Source of the DNA: JBHJHK01 sp050330975
GTDB lineage: Bacteria; Pseudomonadota; Gammaproteobacteria; Competibacterales; Competibacteraceae
Length of the DNA: 34,573 nt
Direction: 5' to 3'
NCBI GenBank assembly: GCA_050330975.1
Contig: JBHJHK010000345.1
Span: 1-34,573, forward strand
Positions 25,424 through 31,644 of this stretch are shown piece by piece (the first letter of the stretch is position 1; every line of letters starts with the position of its first letter). Made by a program: the position numbers and the translations under genes. Under the pieces are notes generated by a model. That model ran no database searches and was not told the origin of the DNA. It saw only the letters and a list, made by a program, of their open reading frames with translations.

Positions 25424-26779
25424 ATGGACGGAGCATGTTGTGGGCCCGGCTATGGGAGTCCGGCGGAGGCGATCAAAGCACCACGGGAGAAGCTGCTTTA
25501 TACAATCGCAATCTATACCGGGACCGGGATCCAGAAGCCGGACTACCTGGCGACGGTGGATGCGGATCCAGAGAGTCCAACTTACTCCCAAGTGATCCAC
25601 CGATTGGAGATGCCGGGGATTGGTGACGAGTTGCACCACATGGGTTGGAACGCCTGTTCTTCTTGCCATGGGGACCCGTCTATGTCCCGTAGGTATTTAC
25701 TGGTGCCTGGCGTGCGATCCAACAACATCCACGTCGTCGACACAGCCACCAACCCCCGCGCCCCGCGCTTGCACAAGCTAATCGAAGGCGCCGAGATCAA
25801 ATCAAAGACCAACCTATCGGGCCCCCACACGGTTCACTGCCTCGGATCCGAAATCATCATCTCGTTCCTGGGCGACGCCAGGGGCGAAGCAGCGGGCGGC
25901 TATCTGCATCTCAACAAGGACTTTGAGATCGTGGGTCGCTGGGAAAACTCCATGGGCGATATTCCCTTCGGCTATGATTTCTGGTATCAGCCCCGCCACA
26001 ATGTCATGGTCAGTTCGGAATGGGCTGCGCCAAACACATTTATGCCAGGTTTTGACTTGGAGGAGGTCGGTCACCTGAAATACGGCCGCCGGCTCCATAT
26101 TTGGGACTTCGAGAAACGGATACCGGTGGAGAGTATGTACCTCGGCGAAGACGGATTGATCCCCTTGGAGGTCAAATTCCACCACAATCCCGACAGCACC
26201 CACGGATTTTGTGGCGCGGCCCTCAGCGCCAATGTGATCCACTTCTGGAAGTCCGAGGCGGGCAAGTGGGAATGGGAGAAGATCATTGACGTGGAAAATG
26301 AGCCCCATCCCCAATGGCCCATCCCCGTGCCTGGCGTGATGTCGGCGATCCTCGTGTCCATGGACGACAAGTATTTGTACCTGAACAACTGGCTCCACGG
26401 CGATATGCGGCAGTACGATATCACCGAACCCCACAACCCCAAATTGACGGGTCAGGTATGGATGGGTGGACTCTTGGGCAAAGCGCCTGAGATCAACGGT
26501 GTCAAGGTCGCAGGGGGACCGCAGATGTTCCAGTTATCCCTAGATGGCAAGCGGATGTACGTGACGACATCGCTCTTTTCGACTTGGGACAACCAGTTCT
26601 ATCCGGAGATTCGCACTCGGGGCGGCGTCATGGTGATGATCGACTGCGACGTCGAAAACGGCGGCATGAAGATCAACGAAGATTTCATCGTCGATTTTGG
26701 CAAGGAGCCCAATGGCCCGAGCCGCTGCCATGAGACTCGCTATCCCGGTGGCGATTGCACGAGCGATATTTGGCTATGA
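25424..26779 (+). CDS. mtoX: Selenium-binding protein 56 / methanethiol oxidase family
   Basis: Members oxidise methanethiol to formaldehyde, hydrogen sulfide and hydrogen peroxide. Characterised bacterial members are periplasmic copper enzymes; the human homologue is SELENBP1. The 451-residue protein aligns along nearly its whole length: N-terminal CCGPGYGSPAEAIKAPRE, DYLATVDADPESP, the CSSC motif (Cys78-Cys81 in NACSSCHGD), GYDFWYQPRHNVM, NWLHGDMRQYD and the C-terminal RYPGGDCTSDIWL. Histidines proposed as copper ligands are present (e.g. ELHHMGW, TVHCLGS, WLHGD). A loop near GLLGKAPEING is about 20 residues shorter than in human SELENBP1. No signal peptide is seen, so this one looks cytoplasmic. 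The start ATG has a near-perfect ribosome-binding site. Its stop overlaps the ferredoxin start (ATGA). Codon use is less CCC/GGG-heavy than in the flanks. Confidence 0.92.
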   Translation: MDGACCGPGYGSPAEAIKAPREKLLYTIAIYTGTGIQKPDYLATVDADPESPTYSQVIHRLEMPGIGDELHHMGWNACSSCHGDPSMSRRYLLVPGVRSNNIHVVDTATNPRAPRLHKLIEGAEIKSKTNLSGPHTVHCLGSEIIISFLGDARGEAAGGYLHLNKDFEIVGRWENSMGDIPFGYDFWYQPRHNVMVSSEWAAPNTFMPGFDLEEVGHLKYGRRLHIWDFEKRIPVESMYLGEDGLIPLEVKFHHNPDSTHGFCGAALSANVIHFWKSEAGKWEWEKIIDVENEPHPQWPIPVPGVMSAILVSMDDKYLYLNNWLHGDMRQYDITEPHNPKLTGQVWMGGLLGKAPEINGVKVAGGPQMFQLSLDGKRMYVTTSLFSTWDNQFYPEIRTRGGVMVMIDCDVENGGMKINEDFIVDFGKEPNGPSRCHETRYPGGDCTSDIWL

Positions 26780-27144
26780 CCGACACCAAGACCATAACGA
26801 TCGCCAACCGCGGCGGCGCGACCTATGCTGTCGATCCCAGCCGTGCCTTGCTCTACTCCTTGCGGGAGCAAGGCGTAGACTTGCCCTACGGTTGTAAATA
26901 TGGCGGCTGTATCACCTGTGCGGCCAAACTGATTGCCGGCGAAGTCGACCAACGTCGGCAAGTGGCGCTGAACAACCGGCAACTCAACAATGGCTATGTC
27001 GTGCTGTGCGTTGCTCGACCCCTGTCGAACTGCACTCTCGAAGTCGGTGTTGAAAGCCACGACAAACTCTACCGAAACCCGTTTCTCGATCCGCTTGAGC
27101 CCCACGAGCTAAAAGCGGACATCGCCACCCCCAAGGAGGCGTAA
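26776..27144 (+). CDS. Plant-type [2Fe-2S] ferredoxin
   Basis: A 122-residue electron carrier. Cys40, Cys45 and Cys48 (CKYGGCITC, the CX4CX2C pattern) and Cys78 (VVLCVARP) make a complete [2Fe-2S] site in the normal spacing. The sequence before the cluster, DPSRALLYSLREQGVDLPYG, is the usual ferredoxin loop. A C-terminal extension of about 30 residues (HDKLYRNPFLDPLEPHELKA) is longer than in simple ferredoxins. The start is ATG at 26776, sharing ATGA with the end of the SBP56 gene; a TTG at 26755 would extend it but is not needed. It is probably co-translated with SBP56, and could shuttle electrons to or from that enzyme or to the downstream CoA-binding partner. That link is inference. Confidence 0.9.
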   Translation: MTDTKTITIANRGGATYAVDPSRALLYSLREQGVDLPYGCKYGGCITCAAKLIAGEVDQRRQVALNNRQLNNGYVVLCVARPLSNCTLEVGVESHDKLYRNPFLDPLEPHELKADIATPKEA

Positions 27145-27609
27145 ATGCCCGCAGCGGATATCGACCGGCTCTACGACTACGCGCCGGAATACCTGGCGGA
27201 AATCCTGCGTTGGGTCAAAACCATAGCCATGGTTGGCGCCAGCGGCGACAAGACCAAGTTCAGCTATGGCGTTTTGCGGGTGCTGCACGAAACGGGGTAT
27301 GAGATACTACCGGTGAATCCAAACCCCAACCTGACGGAAATCCGTGGCCTCAAGGTTTATCACTCCCTGGAGGAGATCGATCGCCCGGTGGACATGGTCG
27401 ATGTGTTTCGCCCCAAGGAAGAGTTCTACAGCATAGCGGAAAAAGCCATCGCCATCGGAGCCAAAGTGCTGTGGGGGCAGATCGGCGTCTACGACGCCCG
27501 CGCCGCCAAGCTGGCTGAAGATGCCGGATTGAAGGTGGTGATGGATCGCTGTCCGAAGATTGAGCTGTTCCGTCCCTTCTGGAAGCCACGCCTCGATCTG
27601 CCGATTTGA
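27145..27609 (+). CDS. CoA-binding protein, YccU/CoA_binding_2 family
   Basis: A 154-residue Rossmann-like protein of the CoA_binding_2 family, which binds CoA and often acts as an acyl-CoA-linked regulator; its exact role is generally unknown. The nucleotide-binding motif is AMVGASGDKTKFSYGV (from about residue 28), followed by YEILPVNPNP and by WGQIGVYDARAAKLAEDAG, the standard family landmarks. The stop of the ferredoxin gene is immediately before its ATG, with AAGGAGG (27133-27139) as ribosome-binding site. It is the last gene of the three-gene operon, with a hairpin about 45 bp downstream. Confidence 0.88.
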   Translation: MPAADIDRLYDYAPEYLAEILRWVKTIAMVGASGDKTKFSYGVLRVLHETGYEILPVNPNPNLTEIRGLKVYHSLEEIDRPVDMVDVFRPKEEFYSIAEKAIAIGAKVLWGQIGVYDARAAKLAEDAGLKVVMDRCPKIELFRPFWKPRLDLPI

Positions 27610-27651
27610 TCGAATTCCTTGACGCCCCCCTTGAGCTCAGGCTAGGGGTTC

Positions 27652-27671
27652 GTTGTGGCGGGGGCCACAAC
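27652..27671. terminator. Perfect 8-bp hairpin with GGGG loop between convergent genes
   Basis: GTTGTGGC-GGGG-GCCACAAC is a perfect stem between the CoA-binding gene (+) and the LarA-like gene (-), placed to stop transcription from either side. No U-tract follows on either strand, so termination may need Rho or the hairpin may only stabilise RNA ends. Confidence 0.45.
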
Positions 27672-27714
27672 AGGTCACCGGCCCAACCGATGGGCTCGCC
27701 GCGACCCCCGTGCT

Positions 27715-29178
27715 TCACAGGGCGGTCTCGCGCCCCAGGCCACTGCGGCCGGGCATGCGGATGGCGTCGCTGGGCATTTGGTAGCGGGCAAAGGGCAACA
27801 CCACCACCTTGGCAGCGGGCCCTTGGCGGGCTAGGGCCTGGTCGAAGGCGTGCTGCAACGAAGTAGCCACCGGAATACCGATGTCTCGGCCCATGGCCAG
27901 GTTTTCCTCCAAGGTCACCACCGTGAGGTGCTTGCGGGCCATGACCTCGTAGATGGGGATCCAGATGCACCCCGCCCACATCTCCACTTTGCGGCCGTGG
28001 ACGTCCCGGTAGAGCCTTTCTAGGTTTTCGGGGGAGGGGGGCATATAGGGCTTCATCAGGTCGAACAGGGCAAAGCCGGGAAATTCCCCCAGGTGGGCCG
28101 TCTTCACCCCCGGGCTCGGGGAGCAGTAGATCATATCCCCCCCGTCCTTGAGGACCAGATCTGCCGACATACAGCCCCAGCCGGTGTGGAAGAACAAGTG
28201 ATCGGTGGGGGCAAAGACCCCACAGAGGGCGATATCCGCCGGGCCGCCGTGGGGGCGCCGGTAGGCATAGATGTTGTTAAAAGTCCGCACCGCCTCCCGG
28301 TGGGCGTCGGGGTGGGCACCGAAGTTGAGATAGCACACCGCCCCCTTGGTATCCAACACCGAATTGAGGGTGCAGGTGAGGTCGCACAGGCTCGCCACTT
28401 CGTCGATGTCGGCCCGCATGGGGCCGGCCATGGCGCCGTAGTGGGTCTTGGGGGACATGACGAAGGCGGCGTGGTTGGATTCGATGGTTTCGTCGGACAC
28501 CACCCCGGGCAAAATCAGCTTGCCCCCCCCGCCATACCCCCAGTGGTTGGCCTGGGCTTGACCCAGGGTGATGGTGACGTCGCTGTTGGCCACTTCCCGG
28601 TGGAGCCACACCGGGGTGCCCCGAGAACTGATGCCCTTGAAGACGTACATCTTTGGGTTGCGGGGGTCGTTTTGAAAGAATGGGATGTTGAGGCGCGCCA
28701 TGCGCTCCAGGTTGGCTCGGCCGATCTTGAGTTCGGTATCGGCTTCGGACATGGGAAACACCTTGCCGTTGGCGCAGATCACCCGGGCGTCTTTGACCCC
28801 CACCCGTTCGACGGCGGCAAACAGTGCCGGCAACAGCTTGGCGGCCGGGGTGGGGCGAAATTGGTTGTCGATGACGATGCACAGGGATTTATCGGGGCCG
28901 ATGAGCTGTGAAAACCGCGGTCCCGAGTGGGGACGCTCCAGGGCGGCGGCGGCGGCGGCGGTGACGTCGCGGATGGCCGGAGGCTCATGGGGTTTGATCC
29001 AGGCCCAGAGGTTTTTGCGGGGCACCTCGACGCCAATCTCTTCCCGGTAGACCTTTGAAGGGTCGTCACAGGAACCGATGGTCAAGGGGTCGAGGGACTC
29101 GTAGGGGAGGGTGACGGTGACGGTGTTGCGAAAGCCCAGCAGGGACGAGCGCGGCGGGGTGGGGTGGGTAGAACTCAT
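27715..29178 (-). CDS. LarA-family (DUF2088) nickel-pincer enzyme, substrate unknown
   Basis: LarA-family enzymes use the nickel-pincer nucleotide, bound to a lysine, to move hydride on 2-hydroxy acids; lactate racemase is the best known. This 487-residue homologue has the nucleotide-binding motif IVIDNQFRPTP (Asp104, Arg108), the attachment lysine Lys220 in NHWGYGGGGKLILPG, His212 just before it, and His236 sixteen residues later, the same spacing as Lys184-His200 in L. plantarum LarA. However, the ATGTHRPMT segment that carries His108 of LarA reads ANGKVFPMS here, so that catalytic histidine is apparently replaced by Val140. This argues against simple lactate racemization. Only the LarA domain is recognised. 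The start is ATG at 29178 with AAGGAG upstream. It is about 4 kb from larBCE on the same strand but not in the same operon. Confidence 0.88.
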   Translation of the reverse strand: MSSTHPTPPRSSLLGFRNTVTVTLPYESLDPLTIGSCDDPSKVYREEIGVEVPRKNLWAWIKPHEPPAIRDVTAAAAAALERPHSGPRFSQLIGPDKSLCIVIDNQFRPTPAAKLLPALFAAVERVGVKDARVICANGKVFPMSEADTELKIGRANLERMARLNIPFFQNDPRNPKMYVFKGISSRGTPVWLHREVANSDVTITLGQAQANHWGYGGGGKLILPGVVSDETIESNHAAFVMSPKTHYGAMAGPMRADIDEVASLCDLTCTLNSVLDTKGAVCYLNFGAHPDAHREAVRTFNNIYAYRRPHGGPADIALCGVFAPTDHLFFHTGWGCMSADLVLKDGGDMIYCSPSPGVKTAHLGEFPGFALFDLMKPYMPPSPENLERLYRDVHGRKVEMWAGCIWIPIYEVMARKHLTVVTLEENLAMGRDIGIPVATSLQHAFDQALARQGPAAKVVVLPFARYQMPSDAIRMPGRSGLGRETAL

Positions 29179-29329
29179 GGTGGTCGATGCTCCTTTGGTG
29201 AGCTCGTTTATTGGAGTTGTAGTAAAATATGGCGACCACTATAGCGCGAAATGGCCCCCGGCGTTGTCTTCCCTGGGGACCATCTGGGGTGATCAATAAC
29301 TGTTAATACACCATAGCTATTAATACAAT

Positions 29330-29354
29330 GGGCCGACTCCCATGGGGTCGGCTC
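29330..29354 (-). terminator. Hairpin after the ADP-ribosyltransferase-like gene
   Basis: An 11-bp stem (GCCGACTCC / GGGGTCGGC with two G-T pairs and a CAT loop) begins about 14 nt after the stop of the minus-strand ADP-ribosyltransferase-like gene. It is followed on that strand by a T/A-rich but not T-only stretch, so it is a moderate terminator candidate. A direct repeat TTAATACA (29303-29310 and 29320-29327) lies beside it; its role is unknown. Confidence 0.4.
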
Positions 29355-29367
29355 GGTGTTATTTCGG

Positions 29368-30003
29368 TCATTTTTTCTGGCTTTTGACAACTCCCTTAGC
29401 TTGAGTTGGTGTCTTGTGGGGCTTCATCCACGGCGCCTGGTTAAATTGAGCCACATAGCCGTTCATGACTGAGGCGACGGCGGTGGCTTGACCACCGGTG
29501 TACTTGGCATTGGCTTTGTACTCGGTGCAGACAAATTGGCCACCCTGGCAAAAATTGCCGGGAAAACTGCGCTCTACGTACACGGCACCTACGATATCTG
29601 AAGCGGCGATGGCATTGACGGCTCGCTCCTGACCATACATGGGCCACAGGGCCTCTTTGACATCGCTAGCGGTGGTACCCACTTGGGATTTGACAAACTC
29701 CCACTGCACCGCCTGGGTGTTAAAGATTTTGCTTACATCGAGGTCGACGATATAGACCCAGGTGGAACAATTTTGCTTAGTGCTATCACCGACGGGAAAA
29801 ATGGGTGCTGCGAAAAAATCTCGTGTGACGCAAACTCCCGAGGACGACTCGAGATCGGGTGCTTTATTGATTCCGTTACCCATGGGCGTGGGCGCTCGCA
29901 TGGTTGGATTATCGTAAGAAGTGTCGCGCTTCTTGAAGCCATCGGTGAAGATGCTGTTGCTTTGTGGGTCACGTGTGTCACTGCGATAGAAGATGCCGCG
30001 CAT
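29368..30003 (-). CDS. Pertussis toxin S1-like ADP-ribosyltransferase (putative)
   Basis: ADP-ribosyltransferases of the pertussis S1 type move ADP-ribose from NAD+ onto a protein or nucleic acid. By eye this 211-residue protein follows pertussis S1 in order: YRSDTR (residues 6-11; S1 has YRYDSR with the NAD-binding Arg9), then IFTDGF (S1: VFQNGF), then a SSSGVCVT strand (53-60) where S1 has SNSAFVSTS, then WVYIVDLDV (82-90; S1: FIGYIYEVR), then YGQER (123-127; S1: YQSEY around Glu129), and TEYKANAKY (160-168; S1: TEYSNARY). Candidate catalytic residues are Arg7 and Glu126. The STS motif and the Gln two before the Glu are not strictly kept (Gly124). Four Cys (58, 79, 152, 159) could form two disulfides. 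There is no signal peptide. The start is ATG at 30003 with GAGGAG upstream. It is isolated and less GC-rich than its neighbours. Confidence 0.72.
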   Translation of the reverse strand: MRGIFYRSDTRDPQSNSIFTDGFKKRDTSYDNPTMRAPTPMGNGINKAPDLESSSGVCVTRDFFAAPIFPVGDSTKQNCSTWVYIVDLDVSKIFNTQAVQWEFVKSQVGTTASDVKEALWPMYGQERAVNAIAASDIVGAVYVERSFPGNFCQGGQFVCTEYKANAKYTGGQATAVASVMNGYVAQFNQAPWMKPHKTPTQAKGVVKSQKK

Positions 30004-30306
30004 TGGTGTCTCTCCTCAATATTGATCCGTAGGGTTGATGCGTCTACTGATTGTTTGGTTTTTGATTTGCCAGCATAGACTATGCCAGGACTTGGTGGGC
30101 GGTTGGTGGTGGAGGTATGGTTTTGTTTTTGACGATTTTTTTCAAAATGGCATTGCGTCGAGAAGGCCTTTGGCCCGTGGAGTCGCACTATCCATGGGAA
30201 AGCGCCGTGGGCTATAGGGGATGAAACGGCGTTCTATAGGCTTTACTGAGCTGCCTCCCATAGTACACTTATGGCTGATGTTGGCCGTGGGCATGCCCCC
30301 AAGGCT
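30004..30306. other. 303-bp intergenic region upstream of the ADP-ribosyltransferase-like gene
   Basis: No gene can be supported here. The stretch is A/T-rich compared with the rest, with runs such as GATTTTTTTC near 30130. It holds the dyad at 30073-30085, two CTATAG hexamers (30212-30217 and 30234-30239), and a GGGCATGCCC palindrome just beyond the RidA stop. It probably contains the promoter of the minus-strand transferase gene and the end of the RidA transcript. Confidence 0.5.
30073..30085 (-). promoter_or_regulatory. Perfect 13-bp dyad GCATAG-A-CTATGC
   Basis: Six-base arms with a one-base centre, 70 bp upstream of the transferase start in the A/T-rich leader. Its place and symmetry fit an operator for a dimeric regulator, or an element overlapping a -10 box. 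No matching second copy was seen elsewhere in the window. Confidence 0.4.
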
Positions 30307-30765
30307 CTATGGGACCACCCCGGCGGTAACCACCAACTCCACCGTGGCGTCGAGGGGCAACTGCTGGGGGGCGAAGGCGGTTCGGGTGTGGCGTCCCCTG
30401 TCCCCTAGGATCTGGGTGAACAGCTCCGACGCCCCGTCCAGCACCTTGGGTTGCCCCGAGAAACCCGGGGCGCTGCTCACATGGCCCTCGACCCGCAGTA
30501 AGGTCTCGAGGCGCTCAAAGCCCACTGCTCGGTGAATTTGGGCCAGGACGTTGAGCCCCGCCAACCGGGCGGCTTCATAGCCCTGGTCGGCGCTGAGTTC
30601 AGCCCCCACCCGGCCGCGGTATTTCACGGTCCCGTTCTCCATGGGAAACTGCCCCGAGATCCACAACAATCCCCTGTGGCACACCGCAGCTCGGTAACTG
30701 CCGGCGGGGTTGGGGGGGTCGGGAAGGGCGAGGCCAAGCTGGGCCAGTTGCCGTTGGATGCTCAC
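30307..30765 (-). CDS. RidA-family (YjgF/UK114) protein
   Basis: RidA proteins hydrolyse reactive enamines and imines to ketones plus ammonia; other members of the superfamily act within specific catabolic operons. This 152-residue member is of the longer type, with SYRAAVCHRGLLWISGQFP near the N-terminus and HTRTAFAPQQLPLDATVELV near the C-terminus, which carries the conserved active-site Arg (about 128) and the following Glu. It starts with GTG at 30765, with GAGGT upstream, 21 nt after the enoyl-CoA hydratase gene. As last gene of the ligase-hydratase operon it may clear an imine or enamine by-product, or be a specific hydrolase of that pathway. Confidence 0.88.
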   Translation of the reverse strand: MSIQRQLAQLGLALPDPPNPAGSYRAAVCHRGLLWISGQFPMENGTVKYRGRVGAELSADQGYEAARLAGLNVLAQIHRAVGFERLETLLRVEGHVSSAPGFSGQPKVLDGASELFTQILGDRGRHTRTAFAPQQLPLDATVELVVTAGVVP

Positions 30766-30786
30766 GGTTTGCTACCTCAAGGGAAA

Positions 30787-31596
30787 TCACTGGCCCTTGA
30801 ACTGGGCCGGACGCTTTTGCTGGAAGGCTTCGACCCCCTCGCGGAAGTCCTCCGAGGTGCGCAGGCGACCATAGGCCTGGCCCTCGAGCTCGATACCCGC
30901 CTCTAGGGTGGTGTTTTGGGCGCTGTTGAGGACCCGCTTGATGGTGCGCTGGGCCAGGGGGGAAAAGGCCCGCAACTCCGCCACCAACTGGTCCACGCTG
31001 GTTTCCAATTCCCCGTCGAGGACGCAGTCCAACACCATCCCCCAGGCCTTGGCCTCGGCCCCCGACACTCGCCTCGAACGGAAGGTCATGTCCTTGGTGC
31101 GCTGAATGCCGATCATATGGAGCAGCCGCACCGAGCCCCCCGACCCGGGAATCTGGCCGATGCGCTGCTCGGGGAGGGCGAAGAGGGTGGTTTCGGAGCA
31201 GAGCCTAAAGTCACAGGCCAAGGACAGCTCAAACCCCACCCCGAAGCAGTAGCCACGGATGGCGGCCACCACCGGCTTGGCACAGCGGGTCGGGGCGGCA
31301 ATATTGTCGGCCAGTTGAGAGACCTGCTCTGGGGTGGCACTGAGAAAACCCGCGATGTTACCCCCCGAGGAAAAGTGCTCCCCCTTGGCCCGTACTACGA
31401 TGACCCGCACCCGTTCATCGCGATCCAGCTCCTCAAAGACCAGCCGCAGCTGGTCCCGCTGCGCCATGGAGACGATGTTGAGGGGCGGGCGGTGGAGGAC
31501 GATGTCGGCTCGTTCGGCGGCGGCATCAATGTGGACCTCGAAGCCGTCGAGTTGCTCGAGTAAGGCGGCGCGACGATCGGTGAAAGACTGGGACAT
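30787..31596 (-). CDS. Enoyl-CoA hydratase/isomerase family protein
   Basis: A 269-residue crotonase-fold enzyme. The oxyanion-hole segments are HFSSGGNIAGF (about 74-84) and IRGYCFGVGFELSLACD. Both catalytic glutamates of classical hydratases are present, Glu123 in GFELSL and Glu143 in LPEQRIG, so it is probably a true hydratase. The C-terminus (EGVEAFQQKRPAQFKGQ) is the usual one. The start is ATG at 31596. It is 48 nt after the acyl-CoA ligase gene and 21 nt before the RidA gene, which makes a three-gene acyl-CoA operon. The substrate is unknown; the N-terminal segment resembles hydratases of cyclic-acid degradation, but only weakly. Confidence 0.9.
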   Translation of the reverse strand: MSQSFTDRRAALLEQLDGFEVHIDAAAERADIVLHRPPLNIVSMAQRDQLRLVFEELDRDERVRVIVVRAKGEHFSSGGNIAGFLSATPEQVSQLADNIAAPTRCAKPVVAAIRGYCFGVGFELSLACDFRLCSETTLFALPEQRIGQIPGSGGSVRLLHMIGIQRTKDMTFRSRRVSGAEAKAWGMVLDCVLDGELETSVDQLVAELRAFSPLAQRTIKRVLNSAQNTTLEAGIELEGQAYGRLRTSEDFREGVEAFQQKRPAQFKGQ

Positions 31597-31644
31597 GGGG
31601 GTGGGTTCCTGGCGTGGGGTCGGCGTTGGGGGTTGGTGGCCGAG

